DNA from: an uncultured Eubacterium sp.
Lineage (GTDB): Bacteria; Bacillota; Clostridia; Lachnospirales; Lachnospiraceae
Reading direction: 5' to 3'
Assembly (NCBI GenBank): GCA_947178105.1
Contig: CAMWXD010000043.1
Coordinates: 1 to 35,421 of the forward strand
Length of the DNA stretch: 35,421 nt
Below are positions 14,976-23,508 of this stretch, piece after piece. The notes under the pieces are model-generated. The model did no database searches and was not told where the DNA came from. It worked only from the letters and a program-made list of their open reading frames with translations. Position numbers and translations under genes: made by a program. Each line of letters begins with the position of its first letter. Position 1 is the first letter of the stretch.

Positions 14976-15809
14976 ATGCAGGCATTAAAAGCAAAATCGT
15001 TTGAGCTGCGCCAGGCAGTATTAGATATGATCCGCCAGTCCGGCGGCGGGCATATCGGAGGAGATTTCAGTGTTATGGAGATACTTGTGGCGCTGTATCA
15101 CTGCCAAATGAATATCAGCCCGGAAAATATGGATGATCCAAACCGGGATTATTTTGTAATGAGCAAAGGGCATTCCGTAGAAAGCTATTATGCGGTACTG
15201 GCGGATAAAGGGTTCTTTCCGATGGAGCAGGTGATCCGTGAATTTTCCACATTCGGGTCAAAGTTTATCGGACATCCGAATAACAAGCTTCCGGGGATTG
15301 AAATGAATTCCGGTTCGCTTGGGCACGGGCTGCCGGTATGTGTCGGCATTGCGCTGGCAAACCGTATGAGCGGAAGGAACAACCGCGTATATACAGTAAT
15401 GGGCGACGGAGAGCTGGCGGAAGGCTCTGTATGGGAAGGCTTTATGGCTGGCGGGCATTATAAGCTTGCAAATCTGTGCGCGGTGATTGACCGCAACGGC
15501 TTGCAGATTTCGGGGCCGACCGAGCAGGTCATGGGTCATGAAGATCTTGCCGAGCGTGTCAGGAGCTTTCGCTGGCATGTGATCTCGGTCAACGGCAATG
15601 ACCTGGATGCATTAAATCAGGCTTTTGAGGAGGCAAAAACAGTAACCGGCTGTCCGACCTGCATCATCGCCAATACGGTCAAAGGCTATGGCGGCGGAGA
15701 AGTGATGGAAAACAAGGCGGCATGGCACCATCATGTCCCGTCAGAAGAAGAATACCGCCAGATTACGGCAGAGCTTTTAAAGAAAAAGGAGGAAGCGCTT
15801 CATGAATAA
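14976..15809 (+). CDS. Transketolase, N-terminal (ThDP-binding) subunit
   Basis: A 277-residue half-transketolase, corresponding to the pyrophosphate-binding half of the full-length enzyme. Recognisable segments are GGGHIGGDFSVMEILVALY, FVMSKGHSVESYYAVLA, GSLGHGLPVCVGIALA and the ThDP/Mg motif GDGELAEGSVWEG (about residue 143) with its later Asn. It would pair with the next protein to form the active enzyme, which moves a two-carbon ketol unit from a ketose phosphate to an aldose phosphate. A full SD (AAGAGGG) precedes ATG 14976. It overlaps the next gene by 8 nt, which suggests coupled translation at equal amounts. Placement beside an FGGY kinase and a GH140-like hydrolase suggests apulose-4-phosphate as donor rather than a housekeeping pentose-phosphate role; that specificity is inferred. 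Confidence 0.92.
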   Translation: MQALKAKSFELRQAVLDMIRQSGGGHIGGDFSVMEILVALYHCQMNISPENMDDPNRDYFVMSKGHSVESYYAVLADKGFFPMEQVIREFSTFGSKFIGHPNNKLPGIEMNSGSLGHGLPVCVGIALANRMSGRNNRVYTVMGDGELAEGSVWEGFMAGGHYKLANLCAVIDRNGLQISGPTEQVMGHEDLAERVRSFRWHVISVNGNDLDALNQAFEEAKTVTGCPTCIIANTVKGYGGGEVMENKAAWHHHVPSEEEYRQITAELLKKKEEALHE

Positions 15810-16812
15810 CATTCCAAATCGCAAGGCAATCTGCGATGTTTTATTAGAACAGGCAAAAGCAGACAAGGAGATTGTTGTATTATGCAGCGATTCCAGAGGT
15901 TCCGCATCGATGACGCCGTTTTTTGACGCGTTCCCGGAGCAGGCGGTAGAGACGGGCATTGCGGAGCAGAATCTCGTCAGCATTTCCGCAGGCATGGCAA
16001 AATGCGGGAAAAAGGCATTCTGTTTTTCTCCGGCAAGCTTTCTGTCTACAAGAAGCTATGAACAGGCAAAAGTAGACGTGGCATACTCCAATACAAACGT
16101 GACGCTGGTAGGCATCAGCGGCGGCATCAGTTACGGGGAGCTTGGAATGAGCCATCATTCGGCACAGGATATCGCAGCGATGTCCGCGATTCCAAATATG
16201 CGTGTCTATCTGCCGAGCGACCGTTTTCAGACGGCGGAGCTGGTCAAAGCGCTGCTGTCCGATCAAAAGCCGGCATATGTCCGCGTAGGCCGCAATCCGG
16301 TCGAGGATATTTATGAAGAAAACTGTCCGTTTGTGATGGATGAAGCTACGGTTATCATCGATGGGGATGTGTCCTCGGCAGCACCGTCGTCTGAGGTAGA
16401 CTGGAACAGCCTGGAAGAAGGCATAGTAACGATTGCTGCCTGTGGCGAGATGGTACGCCCTGCCATACTGGCTGGCGAGATGCTGGCAAAAGATGGTGTG
16501 CATACAGCAGTCCTGGATATGTACTGTGTAAAACCGCTGGATCAAAAGGCTATTCTTGCAGCAGCAGGAAAATCGTCCCTGATCGTGGCTGTAGAAGAGC
16601 ACGCGCCGTTCGGAGGGCTGGGTTCCATGGTCAGCCAGGCAGTCTCGGAGCATTGCCCGAAAAAGGTGATTCATCTGGCTCTGCCGGATGCCCCGGTGAT
16701 TACCGGAAAGTCACAGGCTGTATTTGATTATTATGGACTGAACGCGGAAGGGATTGCAAAAAAGATCACGGAACATTTGCGGGCTTCCGATTCTGATTCC
16801 GCTTCAGTCTGA
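15802..16812 (+). CDS. Transketolase, C-terminal (pyrimidine-binding) subunit
   Basis: A 336-residue partner of the upstream half. It has the pyrimidine domain: VLCSDSRGSASM, then FPEQAVETGIAEQNLVSISAGMA with the catalytic Glu in GIAEQN, and GMSHHSAQDIAAMSAIPNM. The C-terminal domain follows with IVAVEEHAPFGGLGSMVSQ. The start overlaps the upstream gene by 8 nt, with AAAGGAGG placed just inside it, supporting translational coupling. Together the two chains equal one full transketolase. The same operon holds the enzymes expected to feed it a ketose phosphate, while triose acceptors come from glycolysis. Confidence 0.92.
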   Translation: MNNIPNRKAICDVLLEQAKADKEIVVLCSDSRGSASMTPFFDAFPEQAVETGIAEQNLVSISAGMAKCGKKAFCFSPASFLSTRSYEQAKVDVAYSNTNVTLVGISGGISYGELGMSHHSAQDIAAMSAIPNMRVYLPSDRFQTAELVKALLSDQKPAYVRVGRNPVEDIYEENCPFVMDEATVIIDGDVSSAAPSSEVDWNSLEEGIVTIAACGEMVRPAILAGEMLAKDGVHTAVLDMYCVKPLDQKAILAAAGKSSLIVAVEEHAPFGGLGSMVSQAVSEHCPKKVIHLALPDAPVITGKSQAVFDYYGLNAEGIAKKITEHLRASDSDSASV

Positions 16813-16855
16813 AGCTGGCGGTTTGCCTTTGGGTTGTGAGAAGGAGACACAGACG

Positions 16856-18337
16856 ATGGACAGAAAAAAATATATACTGGGAATCGACCAGAGCACACAG
16901 GGGACGAAAATGCTGCTGTTCGACGGACAGGGCAAGATTGTGACACGGATCGACCGCCCGCACAGGCAGCTTGTAAACGAAGAAGGCTGGGTTTCCCATG
17001 ATATGAATGAGATCTATGAAAATATAATATCAGAAGTAAAGGAGCTTGTGCAGACACTGCATATCCGCGGAGAGGAGATCTGTGCCGTAGGGATCAGCAA
17101 CCAGCGGGAGACTACAGCGGCATGGGATGACAATGGAGTGCCGTACTGCCCGGCGATCGTATGGCAGTGCGGCAGGGCAGCGCAGGTCGCGCAGCGCATC
17201 GGCAAAGATCCGGCAGCAGCGGGGCTGATACAAAATGTGACCGGGCTGCCGCTGTCTCCGTTTTTTCCGGCGTCCAAAATGCGCTGGCTGCTGGAGCATG
17301 ACTGCCGGGCTGCCGATGTGAGAAAGCTGCACCTTGGCACAGTAGACAGTTATCTTGTATACAGGCTGACAAAAGGCGAGGTGTTTGCTACCGACGCATC
17401 CAATGCATCCAGGACACAGTTGATGGATCTGGAAAACCGATGCTGGAGCGCGCAGGTATGTGAGATTTTTCAGATCCCGCAGTCGGTGCTGCCGGAGATC
17501 TTAGACAGCAACGGCAGCTTTGGAGAGACGGATTTTGATGGCGTGCTCGGTCGGAAAATCCCAATTTGCGCAGTTATGGGAGATTCCCACAGCGCCCTGT
17601 ATGGGCAGCGCTGCCACCAGGCGGGCAGGATGAAGATAACCTATGGCACTGGGTCTTCGATTATGCTGAATACAGGCAGCACAAAGGCGGCAAGCAGGCA
17701 TGGGCTTGCGACCTCGCTGGCATGGAGTATCGATGGCGAAGCAAGCTATGTGCTGGAAGGAAATATTAATTATACAGGAGCCGTCATTAGCTGGCTGAAA
17801 AATGACCTTGGATTGATTGCATCAGCCAGCGAAGTGAATGCACTGTGCGCCGCAGCGAATCCAGACGACGAGACGGTAATCGTACCTGCATTTACAGGGC
17901 TTTCAGCGCCGTACTGGGAGAGCTGTGTACGTGCCGGGATGCTCGGCATGAGCCGGATGACAAAAAAAGCGGAGATCGTAAAAGCGGCGGTGGACAGCAT
18001 TGCCCAGCAGATTACAGACGTGTTTGAGGCGATGGAGCTGGACTTCGGGACATCCATCGAAGAAGCAAGAGCCGACGGAGGCCCTACGAAAAATACTTAT
18101 CTGATGCAGCTCCAAAGCGACCTGTCAGGCACTTGTGTGCTTGCTTCGGATACCGAGGAATTATCAGCCATCGGAACCGCTTATTTAGCTGGCATTACAG
18201 CAGGCTTGTATGATAAAATAAAGGTGTTTGACAATCTGACGTACCGAAGCTTCCAGCCTGGCATGGACGAGGAAAAAAAGCAGGCAAAACGCGGTGCGTG
18301 GAAGGCTGCTGTGAAAAGCATCCTGGAATATGCCTGA
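16856..18337 (+). CDS. FGGY-family carbohydrate kinase (candidate apulose kinase)
   Basis: A 493-residue cytoplasmic sugar kinase of the FGGY family, closest in look to glycerol kinase. The N-terminal ATPase motif is LGIDQSTQGTKMLLFD, then SNQRETTAAWDDNG with AIVWQCGRA, then the second-domain elements ITYGTGSSIMLNTG, GNINYTGAVISWL and DGGPTKNTYLMQ. Family members phosphorylate a terminal hydroxyl of ketoses or polyols. ATG 16856 follows AAGGAG; an in-frame start at 16754 would overlap transketolase by 59 nt and add 34 unlike residues. In this operon it would phosphorylate the ketose made by the isomerase, ready for the transketolase. If the sugar is apiose, the product is apulose-4-phosphate. 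Glycerol or xylulose kinase activity is the main alternative. Confidence 0.88.
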   Translation: MDRKKYILGIDQSTQGTKMLLFDGQGKIVTRIDRPHRQLVNEEGWVSHDMNEIYENIISEVKELVQTLHIRGEEICAVGISNQRETTAAWDDNGVPYCPAIVWQCGRAAQVAQRIGKDPAAAGLIQNVTGLPLSPFFPASKMRWLLEHDCRAADVRKLHLGTVDSYLVYRLTKGEVFATDASNASRTQLMDLENRCWSAQVCEIFQIPQSVLPEILDSNGSFGETDFDGVLGRKIPICAVMGDSHSALYGQRCHQAGRMKITYGTGSSIMLNTGSTKAASRHGLATSLAWSIDGEASYVLEGNINYTGAVISWLKNDLGLIASASEVNALCAAANPDDETVIVPAFTGLSAPYWESCVRAGMLGMSRMTKKAEIVKAAVDSIAQQITDVFEAMELDFGTSIEEARADGGPTKNTYLMQLQSDLSGTCVLASDTEELSAIGTAYLAGITAGLYDKIKVFDNLTYRSFQPGMDEEKKQAKRGAWKAAVKSILEYA

Positions 18338-18362
18338 TTGAAGAGAAAGGAGAGAAGCCAAT

Positions 18363-19976
18363 ATGGAAAACTATGAAGCTGAACAGTGGCGTGCGGTTGA
18401 TATCAGAATACATACAGAGAAAACATATGGAAATCCGTTTCAGGACGTAGATGTATTCGGCATATTTGAAGGCCCGCAGGGGGAAAAGAAAAAACTGCTG
18501 GCATTTTGGGACGGCGACGGCTGCTGGGTGGTTCGCTTTGCTCCGACGGCGGTTGGAGCCTGGAGCTATACGATCGAAAGTACGGACAGTGAAAATTTAG
18601 ATTTTACAGGATCGGGAACCGTTGTTTGTACGGAGTACAGCGGCAGCCTGGATATGTACCGCCATGGATTTTTAAAGGTATCCGCGGATAAAACTTATCT
18701 GGAGCACGCAGACGGCACGCCGTTTTTCTGGCTGGGCGACACGCATTGGACATTTGTTACAGAAGAAAAATTTGACTCCTCCAACTGCCCGAAATATGAC
18801 AGCCAGTTTCGGGCTTGCGTAGATAAACGGGTAGCGCAGAAGTTTACGGTATACCAGTGCAATTTCCGGGATGGGAATACAGACGGCTTTTTCGGCAGAA
18901 ATCTGGACATGATGCATCAAAGGGAGGACGGCACGTTTCTGCCCGATTTGCAGATTTTCCAGGAAAATGTGGATAAAAAAATGAAATACCTTGCCGATGC
19001 CGGGCTGTACGTTGCGGTAGGCTACGCATGGGGATTTGATATGGAGCGCCACAGCGTGGAGCGCTACAAAGCAATGGCAAAATACACGATGGCAAGATAC
19101 GGCGCCTATCCGGTGTGCTGGACGCTTGCCGGAGAACTGCCGGGGTATATGGGAGACTTAGAGGAAAATACCCGTCTCTGGGGTGAGGTAGCAAAAGAAT
19201 GTGACAAATGGAATGCGTATGACAACCTGCAATCGGTGCACCTGGCGTGCAGAAGGCCGTTCCCTAAGATTTATGAAAAGGAGCCGTGGCTGGATTTTGT
19301 AATGAGCCAGGCAGGCCATGGGGACTATTCGATGGAGCAGACGATGTATGAACAGTTCCGCGAGATGTATCAGGGGCATCCGATCATAGAGAGCGAGGGC
19401 ATGTATGAAATGGCTACATCCGGCGAACTGAGCAGCCGCAGCATTACACCTGCGATGATGCGCCGCCTGGCATATTTAATCATGCAAAGCGGCGGCTGCG
19501 GATATACTTACGGCGCATTAGGCGTATGGGAGTGGCAGGAGGAAGCAGGCGTCGGGGGAATTGGCTGGGGCGACCTGGCATGGTACGACGGGCTGGAGCT
19601 GCCGGGCGCAGGCCAGCTTACCATCCTGCGTGATCTTTATGAAGAGGTAAACTGGAGTACATTAAAGCCGCTGCCGGAAGAAAAAGCTGAGACAAAATCC
19701 TTTTTTATGCATGTGGAAAACCGTTCAAAGATCTTTTTTACCGGCAATGCGGATATGAGTACCGTCGTCGGCTATATGTCAGAAAGCTCGATGCGTGAGT
19801 TTGTGCTGCGTGGGCTGACGGCGGAAAAGTACGAAGTATTTTTTATGGATCCGGAGACCGGGGAGCGTACCTATATCGAAGGTGGCATTCAGCCTGTACA
19901 GGGCGAATGGAATTATAAACCAGATTTAAGTTTTGGGACTAAAAAAGACAAAGTGGTAGTTTTACGAAAAATGTAG
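18363..19976 (+). CDS. Apiosidase-like glycoside hydrolase (DUF5060 + DUF4038/GH140 type), cytoplasmic
   Basis: A 537-residue protein with three parts. Residues 1-95 are a DUF5060-type beta-sandwich (NPFQDVDVFGIFEGP, WVVRFAPTAVGAWSY). Residues about 100-440 are the apiosidase-like TIM barrel, opening with DGTPFFWLGDTHWTF. Candidate catalytic acids are the Glu in WTLAGELPGY and the Glu in IIESEGMYE. The C-terminus resembles the PF12904-type beta-domain (FFMHVENRSKIFF). In Bacteroides a GH140 enzyme releases apiose from rhamnogalacturonan II. No signal peptide is seen, so this copy should work inside the cell on small imported apiosides. GGAGAG precedes ATG 18363, 25 nt after the kinase. Its presence is the main reason to read the operon as an apiose pathway. 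DUF4038 proteins are not all apiosidases, so the substrate is a prediction. Confidence 0.82.
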   Translation: MENYEAEQWRAVDIRIHTEKTYGNPFQDVDVFGIFEGPQGEKKKLLAFWDGDGCWVVRFAPTAVGAWSYTIESTDSENLDFTGSGTVVCTEYSGSLDMYRHGFLKVSADKTYLEHADGTPFFWLGDTHWTFVTEEKFDSSNCPKYDSQFRACVDKRVAQKFTVYQCNFRDGNTDGFFGRNLDMMHQREDGTFLPDLQIFQENVDKKMKYLADAGLYVAVGYAWGFDMERHSVERYKAMAKYTMARYGAYPVCWTLAGELPGYMGDLEENTRLWGEVAKECDKWNAYDNLQSVHLACRRPFPKIYEKEPWLDFVMSQAGHGDYSMEQTMYEQFREMYQGHPIIESEGMYEMATSGELSSRSITPAMMRRLAYLIMQSGGCGYTYGALGVWEWQEEAGVGGIGWGDLAWYDGLELPGAGQLTILRDLYEEVNWSTLKPLPEEKAETKSFFMHVENRSKIFFTGNADMSTVVGYMSESSMREFVLRGLTAEKYEVFFMDPETGERTYIEGGIQPVQGEWNYKPDLSFGTKKDKVVVLRKM

Positions 19977-20000
19977 TTTTCATTATTATATTTTACATCC

Positions 20001-20657
20001 TTATGGAGCGGCTGTTTCCCACTGTACTTCATATGCGATGCCGACCGCATCTGAGATGTTTTTTACATAATTCAGCAGCAGGGCCTTTGCACGTTCTTTT
20101 GCCTGAAGCAGCAGCGTATCATCTTTTTGTGCTTCTTCCAGCATATTTTCCTGAGCCTCAGCAAATGCCCTGCTCTGATCTTCTGCGGTTACTTTGCCTG
20201 CGCCAAGGCCTTTGGTCTCAGAATAAAAGGTATCCTTGGATAAGGAAGCGTCGTCAACCTTGCAGCTTAGGATCTTTGCGTCTGGCAGAACAATCGTAAC
20301 GACATTTCCATTGACTTTCAAATCAAGTTTGCTAATATCAATTCCAATTTTAACAATTCCAGAATATTCGATCCACAGCTTTTTGCTCGTATTCCAGAAT
20401 AAAAATGGTTTGGTCGAAGTGGATTTTGCAGTATTGTGGTAATAGCATTCCAATGTGGCAAGCTCACAGACGGACTGCATCTGGCCAAGCTCCAATCCCT
20501 CCGATGCCTGCTGTTTAGATGCAGCGTTATTTTTTATGCCGCACCCAGCCGCAGGGAAAGAGACAGACAGAAAGAGCACTGCGGCAAAGAGCAGTCCTGG
20601 TCTGTTTTTGTTTATTCTTTTCGTTATTTTCTGCGTTATGTCCCAAGCTTTTTTCAT
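20001..20657 (-). CDS. DUF4230 family lipoprotein
   Basis: A 218-residue exported protein. After a basic N-terminus and a hydrophobic stretch (LLFAAVLFLSVSF), a lipobox AAGC places a lipidated Cys at residue 39. The mature part carries the DUF4230 pattern seen in its neighbour: an ELATLECYYHN strand, IGIDISKLDLKVNG, VTIVLPDAKIL and a helical C-terminus. ATG 20657 has GGAGAT upstream and overlaps the stop of the preceding gene (ATGA), so the two are translationally coupled. Function is unknown; co-inheritance of an anchored and a lipidated copy suggests that they work as a pair on the outer face of the membrane. The domain call comes from resemblance to the neighbour and the family pattern. 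Confidence 0.8.
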   Translation of the reverse strand: MKKAWDITQKITKRINKNRPGLLFAAVLFLSVSFPAAGCGIKNNAASKQQASEGLELGQMQSVCELATLECYYHNTAKSTSTKPFLFWNTSKKLWIEYSGIVKIGIDISKLDLKVNGNVVTIVLPDAKILSCKVDDASLSKDTFYSETKGLGAGKVTAEDQSRAFAEAQENMLEEAQKDDTLLLQAKERAKALLLNYVKNISDAVGIAYEVQWETAAP

Positions 20658-21313
20658 AGCGATATCTCCAATTCATAGTCTTTGTTTTGTACTAAAAAAG
20701 GCCGCATCAGTGCTTCGACTGTATTGACTGCGTTATCCCTTGCCAGCTCGAACAACAGCGCATTGGACTGGCAGTCCGCTTCGGCGTCTTTCTTACATGC
20801 CGGCAGTGCTGTGATCGAAACATCCGGGGTATCCGCGCTGGAATCTATAAAAATATAGTCAAGCGAGCCAGGGTCTACATCCACATCCGCAATCTCGACC
20901 GGCGGCAGCGCAACGATGATTTTCTTTTTTCCTTCCGCCGGGCTGTCGGGATTTTTGATATCCTCCGCCGAGACGGTGATATCTTCCATATCAATGCCAA
21001 TCCGCACCTTGGCTTTATAAGCTACATGGTATAGGAGCTGTTCGTCGGCATCCGTGACATTAGCGACACCGTTAAAGGTGACCTGGTAGGTAGACAATTC
21101 GCTGATTTTTAATACCTTTTCCAGCTTGGAAGAGGTTTCCGTCAGCGTAAGCTCCTGATTCTTATGGCTGCCGTTTTCAAAATGGCGCCACAGCATCCAG
21201 ATCAAAAGAAGCAGTATCACGATCAGAAAAATGGATTTTATGAGTGCGGGCAGATCCCTGAGATGAAAGCTTTTGTTCGTTCCTGGTTCTTCTGTATGGT
21301 TTTCCTGCTGCAT
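20654..21313 (-). CDS. Membrane-anchored DUF4230 protein
   Basis: A 219-residue protein with one transmembrane helix at about 25-42 (LIKSIFLIVILLLLIWMLW) and the rest outside. The outer domain has KVLKISELSTYQVTFNGVA, KVRIGIDMEDITVSAED and KKIIVALPPVEIADVDVD, the DUF4230 core. The C-terminal helix contains ARDNAVNTVEALMRPFL, matching the lipoprotein neighbour's AKERAKALLLNYV. The start is ATG 21313, six nt after AGGAGG; an in-frame start at 21457 would add 48 residues without an SD and overlap the divergent promoter. First gene of a two-gene operon. The paralogues differ in how they attach to the membrane. Function unknown. Confidence 0.8.
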   Translation of the reverse strand: MQQENHTEEPGTNKSFHLRDLPALIKSIFLIVILLLLIWMLWRHFENGSHKNQELTLTETSSKLEKVLKISELSTYQVTFNGVANVTDADEQLLYHVAYKAKVRIGIDMEDITVSAEDIKNPDSPAEGKKKIIVALPPVEIADVDVDPGSLDYIFIDSSADTPDVSITALPACKKDAEADCQSNALLFELARDNAVNTVEALMRPFLVQNKDYELEISL

Positions 21314-21450
21314 ACCATTCCTCCTGTATGTAGTGTGCTGTACCGATGATCGTTCTTTGCATCTTATTGTAAAGGACGGGAATGGCTTTGTCAAATAGGG
21401 AAATTTCGCCAGAAAGCGGTGATTTATGTAAGAACAAATGTTTGTATTCA

Positions 21451-21479
21451 TGGACATTTAGGAGCGCATATGGTATACT
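21451..21479 (+). promoter_or_regulatory. Strong promoter for the GHKL-ATPase gene
   Basis: TGGACA (21451-21456), a 17-bp spacer, then an extended -10 TGG-TATACT (hexamer 21474-21479). The leader is about 20 nt, and AGGAGG at 21492 lies 8 nt before the GTG start. Confidence 0.7.
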
Positions 21480-21505
21480 AAGAAAAAAAGCAGGAGGAAA
21501 CAATC

Positions 21506-23497
21506 GTGAAAATGAATTTTAAAGGCTTGGTTCAACTGCATAATCTGCCAAAAACAACGCCGCTGCTTCCGTTATATGAGGCGGTTATTAATTCTATACA
21601 AAGTATTGAGGACTCCAATCGGAAGGATGGAAAAATTCAGATTAAAATAGAACGGGAAAAACAACTGAATTTATTTGACCAATGGGAAACAGATCTTGAA
21701 AATATTGTGATTACGGATAATGGAATTGGGTTTCATGAAGATAATTTCAATTCCTTTGATACTTATGCAAGTGAGTATAAGCTGATGAAAGGCTGTAAAG
21801 GCGTCGGGAGAATGCTCTGGCTGAAAGCATTTTGCAATGTCAGTGTTTCAAGTGTGTTTTGGGAAGGGGATCAGAAAAAATGTAGGAGATTTTTGTTTGA
21901 TGAAGCTCATGCAGTGTACGACATGGAATTGACAGAAGCGGACAGTGCATCCCCTTGTGAGACAACGATTCGCCTGAACAGCCTGCGGGAACAATACAGG
22001 GCAAGCTGTCCGAAGAAACTGGAGACAATCGCCAAAAATATATTAAATCATTGTTTTACTTATTATGTATTGGGAAAAGCGCCGAAGATTACGGTGAGTG
22101 ACGATTTTAATTCTGTCGAAATTGACAAGATTTACAGAGAAAATATTGGGGAGAATATAGAAATTGCAGACCTGGATATATATGGTGTGCCGTTTAAAAT
22201 AATTCACTCGAAAAATTATATGCAGACGAAAGATAAGCATACAATCAATCTTTGTGCAAACCATTGGGTGGTACAGCCAATTCCTTTTCCACAGGTTTTG
22301 GCGCAATCCAATGCGAAGCTGGAGGACGAACGGGGTGAATTTGTATATAATGGGTATATTATGTCAGAATTATTGGATCATCATGTGAATCGGGAACGAA
22401 CAAAGATCGAACTGCCGGAATCCGCTGATCTTACAGAAGAGATCGGCTTGTGTGAACTTGCAGAACATGTGGAGAAGGAAGTACGGAATTATTTAGGGGC
22501 TGATATTGCTGCAAGCAATAAAAAGAAAATGGAAAGTATCAGGGAATATATTTACCATAAAAATCCGAAGTACAGGATGCTGTTGAAAAACCGCCCCAAG
22601 CTGTTGGAAGAAATGCCATGGGTGATCGATGAAGAAAAAATGGAACTGGAATTATTCAAGCAGGAACAAAAGTTTAAGCTTGAACTGAAACAGGAGGGGA
22701 AAAGGCTGGAGCTTGAGCTGAAAAATGGTATTGTGGATTACGAAGGTTATTTGGAAAAGCGCGCGTTATATGCAGAAAAAATGTCTGATATGGGAAAAAG
22801 CAACCTTGCGGAATATGTGATGCACCGAAAAACGGTATTGGATATTTTGGCGCAGAATATCAAATATAAGGATCAGGAACAGCAAAAATATGCATATGAA
22901 AAGAATATCCATCAGTTGATATTTCCGATGGTCAAAACCTCAGATGATATCGATTATTTACAGCATAATTTGTGGATCATTGATGAAAAGCTGGCATACC
23001 ATCATTATCTCGCCTCGGATACAAAGCTGAAAAGTATGTCTGAACTGGACAGCAGCAGCGGCAGAGAACCAGATTTGATTATTTTTGATTCGCCGTTTGC
23101 TTTTACAGATGAAGAAGAGCAGCCATACAGAAATATCACTATTATTGAATTTAAGCGTCCCGGCAGAGAGCATTATTCAAAGCAGGAAAATCCGATTCGC
23201 CAGGTGAAAGAATATATGGACGATATTGTAGAAGGAAAAATAAAGACAAAGGATGGTGAATTTTTAAGCAGCACAGAAAATATCCGTTTTTTCTGTTATA
23301 TATTGTGTGATATAGACGCTAGTATTAAAAAACTGGCAAAGCTTGAAGATTTGCGTGAAACACCGGATCATATGGGGTATTATAAGTATGTAGATTCTTA
23401 TAAAGCTTATCTGGAAATTATACCATACCATAAATTGATCCAGGATTCACAGAAAAGAAATAAAATTTTGTTTGATAAGCTGTTTAGTCAGATATAA
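21506..23497 (+). CDS. GHKL ATPase fused to nuclease-like domain, candidate defence protein
   Basis: A 663-residue cytoplasmic protein. The N-terminus is a GHKL (Hsp90/MutL/histidine-kinase-like) ATP-binding fold: the N-box in LYEAVINSIQSIED (about 24-37), VITDNGIGF (about 70) and the glycine loop MKGCKGVGR (about 95). A charged coiled-coil region, KLELKQEGKRLELELKNG, lies at about 390-410. The C-terminus (about 480-650) resembles a PD-(D/E)XK nuclease: EPDLIIFDS then TIIEFKRPG, the D...ExK pattern. No sensor, HisKA or receiver domain exists, so it is not a two-component kinase. GTG 21506 is preferred because AGGAGG is 8 nt away. The gene stands alone and is AT-rich (18 G+C in 21661-21720). 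ATPase-nuclease fusions of this kind are often anti-phage proteins, but no named system is recognised. Confidence 0.82.
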   Translation: MKMNFKGLVQLHNLPKTTPLLPLYEAVINSIQSIEDSNRKDGKIQIKIEREKQLNLFDQWETDLENIVITDNGIGFHEDNFNSFDTYASEYKLMKGCKGVGRMLWLKAFCNVSVSSVFWEGDQKKCRRFLFDEAHAVYDMELTEADSASPCETTIRLNSLREQYRASCPKKLETIAKNILNHCFTYYVLGKAPKITVSDDFNSVEIDKIYRENIGENIEIADLDIYGVPFKIIHSKNYMQTKDKHTINLCANHWVVQPIPFPQVLAQSNAKLEDERGEFVYNGYIMSELLDHHVNRERTKIELPESADLTEEIGLCELAEHVEKEVRNYLGADIAASNKKKMESIREYIYHKNPKYRMLLKNRPKLLEEMPWVIDEEKMELELFKQEQKFKLELKQEGKRLELELKNGIVDYEGYLEKRALYAEKMSDMGKSNLAEYVMHRKTVLDILAQNIKYKDQEQQKYAYEKNIHQLIFPMVKTSDDIDYLQHNLWIIDEKLAYHHYLASDTKLKSMSELDSSSGREPDLIIFDSPFAFTDEEEQPYRNITIIEFKRPGREHYSKQENPIRQVKEYMDDIVEGKIKTKDGEFLSSTENIRFFCYILCDIDASIKKLAKLEDLRETPDHMGYYKYVDSYKAYLEIIPYHKLIQDSQKRNKILFDKLFSQI

Positions 23498-23508
23498 TTG
23501 AAAAACTG

